Source: CAG-791 sp000431495 (lineage in GTDB: Bacteria > Bacillota > Clostridia > Lachnospirales > Lachnospiraceae). From it: a DNA stretch of 64,000 nt. A program made the position numbers and the translations under genes. The notes beneath the pieces are model-generated. The model searched no databases, was not told the DNA's origin, and worked only from the letters and a program-made list of their open reading frames with translations. This document shows positions 17,457 to 27,100 of this stretch, piece by piece; positions within the stretch are counted from its first letter, which is position 1; every line of letters starts with the position of its first letter. Location of the stretch: NCBI GenBank assembly GCA_052117605.1, contig JBQKIT010000013.1; one strand, written 5' to 3'.

Positions 17457-19583
17457 TTACTGCTCATTCTTCGGAGCGTCCTTGATGGAGAAGGAAACAC
17501 GGCCGAGCTTATCCTTGCCGAGGCAGATGACGCGAACCTTATCGCCAAGCGTCAGAACATCCTCCACATGCTCGATGCGTCTGGGTGCAACCTTGGAAAT
17601 ATGCACCATGCCCTCTTTGCCGGGAGCAAACTCAAGGAATGCGCCGAACTCCTTAATGGAGACAACAACACCCTCCAGGACCTGTCCTTCATAGAAGTCC
17701 GTCGTGATGATGCTGATCATTCTCTTGGCATCTGCCATGCCCTGCGCATCCGTCCCGCAGATAGAAACTCTTCCGTCATCATCGATGTCGATCTGGCAGC
17801 CGGTTCTCTTGATGATCTCGTTGATGGTCTTGCCGCGCTGGCCGACGACATCACCGATTCTCTCAGGATCGATCTGAATCATATCGATCTTCGGAGCATA
17901 CTTGCCAACCTCCGGACGAGGCTGTGCAATTGCCTGGCTCATCACTCCGTTCATGATGAACTCACGGGCCTCCTTGCAGCGCGCGATGGCGCCCTCAACA
18001 ATGGCTCTTGTCAGGCCGTGGATCTTGATATCCATCTGGATTGCGGTAATACCGTCATGTGTACCGGTTACCTTGAAGTCCATGTCGCCGAAGAAGTCCT
18101 CAAGGCCCTGAATATCGGTAAGAAGGACGAAATCTTCATCCGTATCGCCGGTTACCAGTCCGCAGGAGATACCTGCTACCTGCTTCTTAATCGGAACACC
18201 GGCATCCATCAGAGCCATGCAGGAAGCACAGGTGCTCGCCATGGAAGTCGATCCGTTGGATTCCATGGTCTCGGATACGCAGCGGATTGCATACGGGAAC
18301 TCTTCCATGGAAGGAAGCACCGGAAGCAGAGCCCTCTCTGCAAGAGCACCATGACCGATTTCACGGCGTCCCGGTCCTCTGGAAACCTTGGTTTCACCGA
18401 CCGAATATGCCGGGAAATTGTACTGATGCACGTATCTCTTCTCGTTTACGTTCGGATCCAGTCCCTCTACGCGCTGTGCATCCGACAGAGGAGCCAGTGT
18501 GCAGACATCAACGATCTGTGTCTGGCCTCTGGTGAACATCGCGGATCCGTGCACTCTCGGAATCAGACCAACCTCTGCAAACAAAGGACGGATCTGATTC
18601 AGCTCACGGCCGTCCGGACGCTTGTGATCCTTCAGAATCATCTTGCGAACGGTCTTCTTCTCATACTGGTATACCGCATCGCCAAGCTGGGCAAGATAAG
18701 CCTCGTTGTCCGCGAAAGCCTCTTTCAGTCTCTCGGTGATCTCTGCAACCGCCTTCTCACGGGTCTGCTTGTCGTCGGTAAATACGGCTGTCTCCATCTC
18801 TTCCGGAGGAACAATCTTCTTCATGTCCTCAAACATCTGCTCCGGAACCGCTACGGAAACGTACTCCTGCTTCGGCTTGCCAACCTCCTTCTGAATGTAG
18901 GTGTAGAACGCAATCAGCTCCTGGTTGACCGCATCTGCCTGATAGATGTAGCGGATCATTTCTTCCTCAGGGATCTCATTGGCGCCGGCCTCAATCATGA
19001 TCACCTTCTCAGCCGTAGAAGCTACGGTGAGACGAAGATCGCCTTCATCCCAATCCTTCTGGCTGGGGTTCACAATCACCTGACCGTTCACAAGGCCAAG
19101 CTGCGTGGTTGCGCAGGGACCTGCAAACGGAATATCCGAAATGGTGGTAGCAAGAGGTGCACCCATCATGGCAACCAGCTCCGGACGGCAATCCGGATCC
19201 ACGCTCATAACCATGCACTCCAGGGTAACATCATTGCGCATATCCTTCGGGAACAGCGGACGCATCGGACGATCGATGACGCGGCTCGTCAGAACTGCAT
19301 TGTCGCTGGCCTTTCCTTCTCTCTTCTTGAAGCCGCCCGGAATCTTTCCGATTGCGTAAAATTTCTCACTGTACTCTACGGACAGCGGGAAGAAATCCAC
19401 GCCGTCACGCGGTGCTGCAGACTCCGTTGCCGTGCACAGAACGGTGGTATCGCCGTAGTGCATGAACGCGCAGCCATTCGCCTGCTTGCCAACTCTTCCG
19501 ATATCCACGGAAAGCGTGCGCCCTGCAAGCTCCATGGAATATGTGGTGTAACCTTCCTTCTTCTCTACCTTGTACTCTGCCAT
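17457..19583 (-). CDS. pnp: Polyribonucleotide nucleotidyltransferase (PNPase)
   Basis: 708-residue phosphorolytic 3'-5' exoribonuclease. Two RNase PH domains (about 10-225 and 315-540) contain the FFPLSVEYSEKFYA and GQTQIVDVCTLAP segments. A KH domain (about 560-620, IGDVVGQRGKTINEIIKRTGCQIDI) and a C-terminal S1 domain (about 630-700, VLEGVVVSIKEFGAFLEFAPGKEGMVHIS) follow. Catalytic-site Asp residues around DIKIHG and ITAIQMD are intact. It follows rpsO across a strong hairpin. Confidence 0.97.
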   Translation of the reverse strand: MAEYKVEKKEGYTTYSMELAGRTLSVDIGRVGKQANGCAFMHYGDTTVLCTATESAAPRDGVDFFPLSVEYSEKFYAIGKIPGGFKKREGKASDNAVLTSRVIDRPMRPLFPKDMRNDVTLECMVMSVDPDCRPELVAMMGAPLATTISDIPFAGPCATTQLGLVNGQVIVNPSQKDWDEGDLRLTVASTAEKVIMIEAGANEIPEEEMIRYIYQADAVNQELIAFYTYIQKEVGKPKQEYVSVAVPEQMFEDMKKIVPPEEMETAVFTDDKQTREKAVAEITERLKEAFADNEAYLAQLGDAVYQYEKKTVRKMILKDHKRPDGRELNQIRPLFAEVGLIPRVHGSAMFTRGQTQIVDVCTLAPLSDAQRVEGLDPNVNEKRYVHQYNFPAYSVGETKVSRGPGRREIGHGALAERALLPVLPSMEEFPYAIRCVSETMESNGSTSMASTCASCMALMDAGVPIKKQVAGISCGLVTGDTDEDFVLLTDIQGLEDFFGDMDFKVTGTHDGITAIQMDIKIHGLTRAIVEGAIARCKEAREFIMNGVMSQAIAQPRPEVGKYAPKIDMIQIDPERIGDVVGQRGKTINEIIKRTGCQIDIDDDGRVSICGTDAQGMADAKRMISIITTDFYEGQVLEGVVVSIKEFGAFLEFAPGKEGMVHISKVAPRRIEHVEDVLTLGDKVRVICLGKDKLGRVSFSIKDAPKNEQ

Positions 19584-19629
19584 TTCTTTTCTCTCTTCCT
19601 TCCCGAGGGTCCTTCGTCCTCAGATAAAC

Positions 19630-19673
19630 AAGGCGACGCCGGACCGGCAATAGCCCGGCCCGTACGCCGCCTT
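19630..19673 (-). terminator. Strong hairpin between rpsO and pnp
   Basis: On the minus strand AAGGCG pairs with CGCCTT and inner CCGG-type helices extend the stem to about 18 bp; TTGTTTAT follows. In other bacteria the rpsO-pnp gap holds an attenuating terminator and an RNase III site, and this hairpin is well placed for either. Confidence 0.65.
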
Positions 19674-19691
19674 CCAATTTCTCAGATGAAA

Positions 19692-19958
19692 TTACTTTCT
19701 GATGCCGAGCTTCTCAATCAGGGCACGATACTTCTCAAGGTCCGTCTTCTTGAGGTAATCCAGCAGGCCTCTTCTCTGACCAACCATCTTCAGAAGACCT
19801 CTGTTGGAATGATAATCCTTCGGGTTCTTCTTCATGTGCTCGGTGAGCTCGGTAATTCTTGCAGTAAGAATCGCGATCTGAACCTCCGGTGAACCGGTAT
19901 CTCCAGCCTTGCGTCCGTACTCCTTGATGATTTCGTCCTTCTTTTCCTTTGCGATCAT
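19692..19958 (-). CDS. rpsO: 30S ribosomal protein S15
   Basis: 88 residues, the standard length. The sequence is typical: GDTGSPEVQIAILTARI, then HSNRGLLKMVGQRRGLLDYLKK. The start at MIAKEKKDEI is supported by AAAGAGGAG just upstream; the open frame reading further upstream runs through the structured leader and is not coding. S15 binds the 16S central domain and often represses its own mRNA. Confidence 0.97.
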   Translation of the reverse strand: MIAKEKKDEIIKEYGRKAGDTGSPEVQIAILTARITELTEHMKKNPKDYHSNRGLLKMVGQRRGLLDYLKKTDLEKYRALIEKLGIRK

Positions 19959-20084
19959 AGTCTCCTCTTTCCGCCCCGGGCCGCATGCCCAAGGTCTTCC
20001 TTCTCCCGGTACTAAGGAACGGCAGTCACACGCATTGTGACAGGAGCGCCGGTTCCTGAGCACAGGAAATTAACACAACGTTAG
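19959..20084 (-). promoter_or_regulatory. Structured rpsO leader, candidate S15 autoregulatory RNA
   Basis: Between the promoter and the S15 start the RNA can form an outer stem AGGAAC/GTTCCT (20015-20020 with 20052-20057) enclosing GGC/GCC and a GTCACA/TGTGAC hairpin. A second stem, CCGGG/CCCGG (19976-19980 with 20005-20009), lies next to the ribosome site. Leaders that S15 itself binds are known in several phyla and differ in shape. This one is a candidate by position and pairing only. Confidence 0.5.
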
Positions 20085-20085
20085 T

Positions 20086-20114
20086 ACATTACCATATCTT
20101 TCCATACAATTCAA
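20086..20114 (-). promoter_or_regulatory. Promoter of rpsO-pnp(-prfC)
   Basis: Minus strand: TTGAAT (20109-20114), 17-base spacer, TAATGT (20086-20091), about 130 bases before rpsO. Confidence 0.75.
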
Positions 20115-20194
20115 GATGTCTGCGCACGAATATCCTGCGCAATCTCTTAAGCATCGGCCGTCTTCCGGACATCTTTTCCCGGCTTCTGCAGAGA

Positions 20195-20710
20195 TCAGTC
20201 ATGAAGGCGGGACACAATCAGCACCACCATATCCTCCAGTGCATGCCCTCTCTCATACACCACAATGTCTGCATACTTCTCATACAGCGGCACTCTTTCT
20301 TCGTAAAGGCTCTCGAGCGTCTGGCCTTCCCGGAGCGCCACGCCGCGGTTTCTGGCATCATGAAGGCGCTCTGTCAGCATGTCAAAATCCATCTGAAGGT
20401 AGATCACTCTTCCCAGAGAGCACAGATGCTCCATGGCTTTTTCGCCATAGATTACGCTGCCTCCTGGGGCAATGACGGTCCTGCTGCAGGAAAGAGAGCA
20501 TGTCACCTCCTCTTCCAGCGATAAAAAGCCGTCCACACCCTTTTCTTCCATGATTTTCGAAAGCTTTTTGCCTTCCTTTTTCTGAATCAGAAGATCGATA
20601 TCCGTAAATTCATAGCCAAGTGCCTTGGCAAGAATGACTCCGACTGTACTCTTGCCCGAAGTCGGAAGACCGATGAGAATCAGGTTGTCTCCTCGTTTCT
20701 TATCTGTCAT
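20195..20710 (-). CDS. aroK: Shikimate kinase
   Basis: 171-residue kinase of aromatic amino-acid synthesis (shikimate to shikimate-3-phosphate). Walker A LPTSGKSTVG (about 15-24), the shikimate-contact FTDIDLLI with the Asp pair, ALREGQTLESLYEERVPLYEKYAD and the APGGSV loop are present. It is the last gene of the infB operon and overlaps ribF by 4 bases. Other aro genes are absent from the window. Confidence 0.9.
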   Translation of the reverse strand: MTDKKRGDNLILIGLPTSGKSTVGVILAKALGYEFTDIDLLIQKKEGKKLSKIMEEKGVDGFLSLEEEVTCSLSCSRTVIAPGGSVIYGEKAMEHLCSLGRVIYLQMDFDMLTERLHDARNRGVALREGQTLESLYEERVPLYEKYADIVVYERGHALEDMVVLIVSRLHD

Positions 20711-21669
20711 GGGTTTCCTTTCTGCCGCAGACCTGTGTGCGGCGAACTCATGAGGCGGTCATGATAGGCCCGCCCTGCCTCCAGATCCTCCTGCATCGTT
20801 TTCTTCAGCTCTTCGATGCCGGAAAACTTCTTCTCCGGGCGCCGGAACGTAAGGAGCGATGTCGTGATCACCCGGCCATAAAGATCTCCGCGGAAATCAT
20901 ACAGATACGTCTCCACCGTAACCGCCCCCGTCTGTGACACCGTGGGCTTCACCCCGATGTTTGTCATTCCGGGATACTCTTTCCCGTCCAGCAAAACCGT
21001 TGAATAATAGACGCCGTGCGGCGGCAGAAGCTTGTCCGCCTCCGGGATCTGATTCACCGTCGGAATGCCGATGGTTCTCCCGATGGCATTTCCGTGAAGC
21101 ACGGTTCCGAGAATCTGATACGGCATCCCAAGGCAGGCCGTCACGTCCTCCATCTCCCCTTCCCGCACAAGCTCACGGATCATGGTCGAGCTGATCACCT
21201 GTCCCTGATACTCCTCTTTGCCAATCTCCGTTGTACGGAAGCCGCACTCTCCTTCCATCCGGCGGAGCAGCGCAAAATTCCCGCGTCCCCGGTCTCCGAA
21301 CGAAAGATCCGGTCCTGCCGCGATGACCGCCGCATGAAGCTTGTCACAGAGAATCTCCCGCACAAAGCGCTCCGGCTCCATGCCTGCGATTTCCCGCTGA
21401 AACGGAAGCTCCACAAGAAAATCCGCACCCATGTGATCAAAGGCCCTTCGTTTCTCCTCCCTGGTGGAAAGAACGCCTCTGGAAAGCGTTCCGAAGTACA
21501 CTTCAGGCAGAGGGTCAAAGGTCACCACACAGGACAAAAGCCCGTCTTTCCGGTTCAGAATTTCCTGAAGAAGAATCCGGTGCCCTTTATGGATGCCATC
21601 AAATTTACCAATTGCAACCGCAGTCCGACCCGCAAGGTGGAACTGCGAAAGATCCGTAATAATCTCCAT
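20707..21669 (-). CDS. ribF: Bifunctional riboflavin kinase / FAD synthetase
   Basis: 320 residues. The N-terminal FAD synthetase domain (about 1-160) has the nucleotidyltransferase motif IGKFDGIHKGHR (usual GxFDGxHxGH) and the SSTMIRELVREGE motif. The C-terminal riboflavin kinase domain (about 185-300) has GRTIGIPTVN (family GRxxGxPTxN) and GVYYSTV then NIGVKPT. The order truB-ribF, with the stop and start sharing one base, is standard. Confidence 0.95.
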   Translation of the reverse strand: MEIITDLSQFHLAGRTAVAIGKFDGIHKGHRILLQEILNRKDGLLSCVVTFDPLPEVYFGTLSRGVLSTREEKRRAFDHMGADFLVELPFQREIAGMEPERFVREILCDKLHAAVIAAGPDLSFGDRGRGNFALLRRMEGECGFRTTEIGKEEYQGQVISSTMIRELVREGEMEDVTACLGMPYQILGTVLHGNAIGRTIGIPTVNQIPEADKLLPPHGVYYSTVLLDGKEYPGMTNIGVKPTVSQTGAVTVETYLYDFRGDLYGRVITTSLLTFRRPEKKFSGIEELKKTMQEDLEAGRAYHDRLMSSPHTGLRQKGNP

Positions 21670-22634
21670 TATTTTCTGTCATTCTCCCGCGAGTCCGTAT
21701 CATGAAACATTTTCACCGGAAGAGCGCGCTTTCGCCCCGGCACATAACGGTACAGGGCATAGAACGTGCCTTCTTCGTCATACACGCGGATTCTATCCTC
21801 CTTCGGCAGGAGCTTTTCAACCGTATTGGCTGCAGACAATGCGTTTCCGTTTCGGAGATATTTCATGTCCTCTGAAAGAATATGCACCGCCGGAGCCTCG
21901 CGGAAAAAGGAATCCACCGGGATAATATGCCGGTTCAGCTGCCTGGGATCGGAATCCATAATCTGCTGCACCTCTCCGAGCGTCAGCGCATCCTCCAGAT
22001 GAAAAATTCCGACTCTTGTCCGGAGAAGATGCTCCATGGCGCCTCCGACGCCAAGCGCATTGCCAAGATCCTCACACAGTGTCCGGATATAGGTCCCCTT
22101 GGAGCACACGACACGAAGTGTCACAAACGGAAGCTTGGTTTCCACAAGCTCCAGCTCCGAAATCGTAATCCGGCGAGGCTTCCGCTCTACCTCAATGCCT
22201 TCTCTTGCGAGCTCATACAACCGCCTTCCGTTGCTCCAGACTGCGGAATACATCGGAGGAATCTGATCGATCTCGCCGGTAAACTGCCGTGCCGTCTCCC
22301 GGAGCTTTTCCTCTGTCACAAGCTTCTCCACCCTTCCTTCTTCAGCCTGTGTCAGAATGGTGCCCGTCATGTCCTGCGTATCCGTCGTGACGCCGAGCCG
22401 AAGCCTTGCAAGGTACTCCTTGTCGCGGTCTGCAATCAGCTCCGCAAGCTTCGTTGCATTTCCCAGACAGACCGGCAGAACTCCCTCTGCCATCGGATCC
22501 AGTGTCCCGGTGTGCCCGATTCGCCGCATATGAACAATTCCGCGAAGCTTCGCCACCACATCGCTTGAGGTGAAGCCCTGCTCCTTTCGGATGACCAGCA
22601 TGCCGCAGTAATGATTCTCGATTCGTTCTGCCAT
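21669..22634 (-). CDS. truB: tRNA pseudouridine(55) synthase
   Basis: 321 residues. It modifies U55 in the T loop of tRNAs. The catalytic Asp lies in GHTGTLDPMAEGVLPVCLG (about 37-55). YSAVWSNGRRLYELAREG and the SKGTYIRTLCEDLG motif with the conserved Tyr and Arg are also present, and a short C-terminal PUA-like part ends the protein. Located between nrnA and ribF. Confidence 0.95.
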   Translation of the reverse strand: MAERIENHYCGMLVIRKEQGFTSSDVVAKLRGIVHMRRIGHTGTLDPMAEGVLPVCLGNATKLAELIADRDKEYLARLRLGVTTDTQDMTGTILTQAEEGRVEKLVTEEKLRETARQFTGEIDQIPPMYSAVWSNGRRLYELAREGIEVERKPRRITISELELVETKLPFVTLRVVCSKGTYIRTLCEDLGNALGVGGAMEHLLRTRVGIFHLEDALTLGEVQQIMDSDPRQLNRHIIPVDSFFREAPAVHILSEDMKYLRNGNALSAANTVEKLLPKEDRIRVYDEEGTFYALYRYVPGRKRALPVKMFHDTDSRENDRK

Positions 22635-22637
22635 AAA

Positions 22638-23606
22638 TTATACGTGCACTCCTGCGTTCAGCTGCTCCTCAATATGCGGAGACAGATTGTTGATGATATC
22701 GTGATACGAAGCCCGGCAGGTACAGCCTGCGGCCCTCGCATGTCCGCCGCCGCCGTACAGAACCGCAAGCTTTGAGACGTCCACCTCTCCGGTTGAGCGA
22801 AGGCTCACCTTATAGGTCATAGGCTCTGTTTCATACATGAAAATCGCACAGCATACGCCGTCCGTGTGTACCAGTTCACTTGCAATGCCGTCCATATCCG
22901 AGCTGGTCGCCTGATAAAAGCGCATGGTCTTCCGATCCAGCATGCTGACAATGCAGCGCCCGTCCAGAAAACGAATGCTCTCCAGAAGCGCTCTGCCGAG
23001 TATCTGCTGCTGGACGTAGGTTTTTTCATAGAAAACCTCGCGGACAATCGCGGAAAAATCAAAGCCGAACTCCATCAGTCTCCCTGCGATCTCCATCGTC
23101 CGGCGTCCGGTATTGGAATACATGAACACACCGGTATCTGTCACCATACCGATGTAGAGATTTCTTGCAATTCTCTCATCCAGATATTCTTCCTGCATGG
23201 TGTTGTACACCAGCTCGCAGGTGCTGCTCGCCGTCGGAACAATATAATTCACGTCCCCAGAGCCGCTGTTTGTTCTGTGATGATCGATGTTGATTTTCTT
23301 TCCCGCCTTCATGAACAGATCCAGAGCATCTCCGAGGCGCTCCTTCTCACAGTCAAGGCAGAGAAACGCATCATAGTGCTCGATCTCCGTCACATAGTTG
23401 TGCCGGATTTCCTCCGCTCCCGCGAGATTTTTCGTCAGCGCATCGGAGAGATTCTCAAGGAAAACATCGACGCGCACGCCCGGCATGGCCTTCTGAAGAT
23501 ACAGAGCCATTCCCAGGCAGGAGCCCGCACAGTCTCCGTCCGGGCGGATATGTCCGCTGATTCCTATGGTCTGGCAGCCTTTTACTTCCTCAAGAATATT
23601 CATCAT
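22638..23606 (-). CDS. nrnA: DHH/DHHA1 phosphoesterase, NrnA-type nanoRNase / pAp phosphatase
   Basis: 322 residues. The DHH domain carries SGHIRPDGDCAGSCLGMALYL (metal-binding D-x-D; about 17-37), a middle Asp in AFLCLDCE and the DHH motif in NIDHHRTNSG. The C-terminal DHHA1 domain holds LYGGGGHARAAGCTCR. It degrades short RNA oligomers and pAp. The start overlaps the rbfA stop by 4 bases (ATGA type). Confidence 0.93.
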   Translation of the reverse strand: MMNILEEVKGCQTIGISGHIRPDGDCAGSCLGMALYLQKAMPGVRVDVFLENLSDALTKNLAGAEEIRHNYVTEIEHYDAFLCLDCEKERLGDALDLFMKAGKKINIDHHRTNSGSGDVNYIVPTASSTCELVYNTMQEEYLDERIARNLYIGMVTDTGVFMYSNTGRRTMEIAGRLMEFGFDFSAIVREVFYEKTYVQQQILGRALLESIRFLDGRCIVSMLDRKTMRFYQATSSDMDGIASELVHTDGVCCAIFMYETEPMTYKVSLRSTGEVDVSKLAVLYGGGGHARAAGCTCRASYHDIINNLSPHIEEQLNAGVHV

Positions 23607-24043
23607 TCCTCTTCATCTCCGGTCATGTCATCATACGCACTGACATCGTTAATATCGATGCCCTTTTCCCGGCGTTCTCTCTCCGCTTCTTCATCCATTG
23701 CCTTGACTTCATCAATCCGGTGTGCCATCTCCACGCCGTAGGCAATGGAGTCATCCAGAAAGAAATGAAGCTCCGGCGTATTCCGGAGATTGACGCGGCG
23801 TGCGAGCTCGCTGCGGATAAAGCCGCTCGCGCTCTTTAATCCCTGCATGGTTCTTGTTCCCTCCTCCGGGCTTCCCAGAACCGAGATCCACACCTTGCAG
23901 TTCTTAAGGTCCGGTGCAACCTCTGCCTCCATGACGGAGGTCATCACAGACACTCTCGGATCCTTGATATTACGGATGATCTCTGCGAGGCTTTTCCTCA
24001 CCTCATCATTGATTCTCCGGTTCTTTACACTGTTTTTTCTCAT
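23603..24043 (-). CDS. rbfA: Ribosome-binding factor A
   Basis: 146 residues. The typical start MRKNSVKNRRINDEVRKSLAEIIRNIKDPRVS is used; in-frame sequence further upstream passes the intergenic hairpin and is not coding. The KH-like core (DLKNCKVWISVLGSPEE, RVNLRNTPELHFFLDDSIAYGVEMA) matches RbfA, a 30S maturation and cold-adaptation factor. It follows infB across a strong hairpin, so its level may be set by read-through. Confidence 0.95.
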   Translation of the reverse strand: MRKNSVKNRRINDEVRKSLAEIIRNIKDPRVSVMTSVMEAEVAPDLKNCKVWISVLGSPEEGTRTMQGLKSASGFIRSELARRVNLRNTPELHFFLDDSIAYGVEMAHRIDEVKAMDEEAERERREKGIDINDVSAYDDMTGDEEE

Positions 24044-24115
24044 TTCCTGTTTCCTCTTCCTTTCTGCCCCCCATACAGAGAATATCTCCTTCTCCGATGC
24101 GTGGCAGACACAAAG

Positions 24116-24151
24116 GCCGCAGTGCGCATGTATTCTGCAGCGCACTGCGGC
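24116..24151 (-). terminator. Strong intra-operon hairpin between infB and rbfA
   Basis: A 12-bp perfect stem (GCCGCAGTGCGC with GCGCACTGCGGC) with a 12-base loop, followed on the minus strand by CTTTGTGT. The T-run is weak, so partial termination or an RNA-processing site is more likely than a full stop. No promoter is evident in the 70 bases before rbfA. Confidence 0.6.
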
Positions 24152-24168
24152 CAGGTTGTTCCTGCATG

Positions 24169-27100
24169 TTACTGCCGGGAAGCTTCCTTAGCCTTCTTGG
24201 CCGCTTCCTTTTCTTTGCGGGCGATTACTTCTTCCCTCGGAACCTCTACCATCTTGTAGGCTTCAATCTGATCTCCTACATTCATGGCATCAAAATCTTC
24301 AAATACAAGACCGCAGTCATATCCGGCCTTGACTTCCTTCACATCATCCTTGAAACGCTTCAGAGAAGCAAGGCTTCCCTCGAAGACCTGCTCTTTCCCT
24401 CTCGTGATCCGGACCGTGCATCCCTTCTCGATCACACCGTCGAGAACCATGCTGCCGGCGATGTTGCCGATCTTACCGGACTTGAACAGCTGTCTGACCT
24501 CTGCATGACCGATGACCTTCTCCTCGTAAACAGGAGCCAGCATACCATTCAATGCAGCATTCACATCATCAATTGCCTGATAGATAACCTTATACAGGTG
24601 GATCGACACGCCATTGTGCTCGGCAATGGACTTCGCCGTAGAATCCGGATGAACGTTGAAGCCGATGATGGCTGCATTGGAGGCTGCCGCAAGATCTACA
24701 TCCGACTCCGAGATGTTTCCGGCAGCACTGTGAATGATGCGCACCTTAACCTCGTCATTGGAAAGCTTCTGCAGGGATGCACACAGTGCCTCCACAGAGC
24801 CCTGAACATCCGCCTTGACGATGAGCTCCAGCTCCTTCATCTTGCCCTCACGCATCTGATCGAACAGATCTTCCACGTTCATGGACATCACGTTCTCTTC
24901 TACCAGCTCTTCCTTATGCTGCGCCTTGTAGGTCTGTGCATAGGACTTCGCCTCGTCATTGGACGGATGCGCCACGATAACCTCGCCTGCACCCGGAACA
25001 TCCGAAAGTCCCAGAACCACAACAGGATCCGAAGGACCGGCCTCCCTGACGTTCTTGCCCTTGTCGTTGATCATGGCACGAACCTTACCGAATGCAGGAC
25101 CTGCCGAGATGAAATCTCCGACGTGAAGCGTTCCCTTCTGTACCAGCACATTGGCAACGGGACCTCTGCCGCGGTCCAGCTTCGCCTCCAGAACCAGTCC
25201 TCTTGCAAGGCGGTTCGGGTTCGCCTTCAGTTCCATGACATCTGCCTGCAGAAGGATGGTATCCAGAAGGTCCTCCATGCCGACGCCGGTCTTTGCCGAG
25301 ACGTCGACAAACTCTGTCTGTCCGCCCCAATCGGCAGGAATCAGCTCATACTTCGAAAGCTGCTCCTTGACGCGGGCAGGATTTGCCTCAGGCTTATCCA
25401 TCTTATTGACCGCAACGATGATTTCAACGCCTGCTGCCTTTGCATGATTGATTGCCTCCACGGTCTGCGGCATCACGCCGTCATCCGCTGCAACAACCAG
25501 AACCGCAATATCCGTAGACTGTGCACCGCGCAGACGCATCGCCGTAAACGCCTCATGTCCGGGCGTATCCAGGAAGGTAATCTTCCGGCCGTCCACATCA
25601 ACCGTGTAAGCACCGATCGCCTGTGTGATTCCGCCGGCCTCCTTCTCCGTCACTCTGGAGTGGCGGATGTAGTCCAGAATAGAGGTTTTGCCGTGGTCAA
25701 CATGACCCATGACACAGACAACCGGAGGACGGGAAACAAGGCTCTCTTCCTTGTCTTCATCTTCCTTCAGAAGCTCCTGAATGACATCGACCTTTTCTTC
25801 CTTCTCGCAGAGGATATCATAGTCAGCAGCAATGTTCTCCGCCTCCTCATAGGTCACCTCTGAGTTCACCGTCATTGCCTTTCCGGCAAGGAACAGCTTC
25901 TTGATCAGCTCCGCCGGCTTTAAGTGCATTGCCTCTGCCAGCTCTCCGATTGTAAGCTTCTCCGGAATGGTAATCACCTTGATCTGCTCTTCCGGTGCCT
26001 CGATTTTCTCTACAACCGGCTTGATAAAGCGGCCGGAGCGATTCTTTCTCTCGCGCTGCTCGTTCTGCTCGAATGCAACATCCTTCTTGTTGTGACGGTC
26101 TCTTGCAACACCGTTCGGATTGCGGCGCTTGTTCGCCGTACCGAATTCCTGCGGCGCAGCATTGTCCTTGCCGCCAAAGCCGCGGCCGGATGCTCCGCTC
26201 TTTCCGCCCTGGCCGGGACGACGGTCGCCGCCAAAGCCGGGTCTTCCCTGACCGCCGCGGCGGTCACCGCCTCCCTGTCCGTTCTGACCATTCTGGCCAT
26301 AGGAAGGTCTTCCTCCGCGCTCATTTCTGTCACCGGAAGAAGCCGGACGTCTTGCACCGCTGCCGTTTGCATTAAAGCCGCCCTGTCCTCTGCGGAAATC
26401 TGTGCGGTCACCGCCGCGCTCGTTTCTTCCGCCCTGTCTTCCGTTTCCAATGGAGCTCTGTGCATGAGAGGAACGTTCATTTCCGCCCGCGTTCTCTCTC
26501 TTCTCCTCTGCAGCAGCTGCCTTTGCAGGAGCCTCCTCTGTTACGAAAGCTCCGGGCGTCTGTACTGCTGCGGTCTCTGCAGAAACTGCCGACTCTGCAG
26601 CTCTGAGCTTTTCTTTCTTTTCTTCAACAGGAGTCTGCACTGCCTGCGCAGCCGCCTCTGCATTTACCTTCTTCTCCTGCTCTTCCACCACAGGTGCCGA
26701 AGTCTTCTTCGGCACAGGCTGCTCACTTCTCGGGATCGGCTTGCGATAGTCAAGCTCCATCTGGGACGGAGCCGTCTTCGGCTTAATCGGATGATAAGCC
26801 CCTGTATTTGCTGCCGCAGCCGGACGGTTTCCCTGTCCGCTTCCGGACCGGCTTCTTCCTGCGCCGGAAGCTCCGGTTCCTGCGTTGTAGCCGCTCTTTG
26901 ACGTTCCGCCTGCCGAATAGCTTCCCGCCTGATGGGAAGCCGTCTTGCCCGCAGCGTTTCCGCCTGTCACGATGATGATCTTTTTCTTTTTCACAGGGGT
27001 TACAATCTTGCGGACCACCTTCTGTCCATCCGAAGAGCTGTCTGCTGTCTCACTGCTCTTGTCGTTTTTCTGCGATGGCTCCGCCTTTTTGCCAAAACGA

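Noticed and set aside
17568..19892. A 774-codon plus-strand open frame opposite pnp
   Set aside because: Antisense of pnp and rpsO with no motif or start signal.
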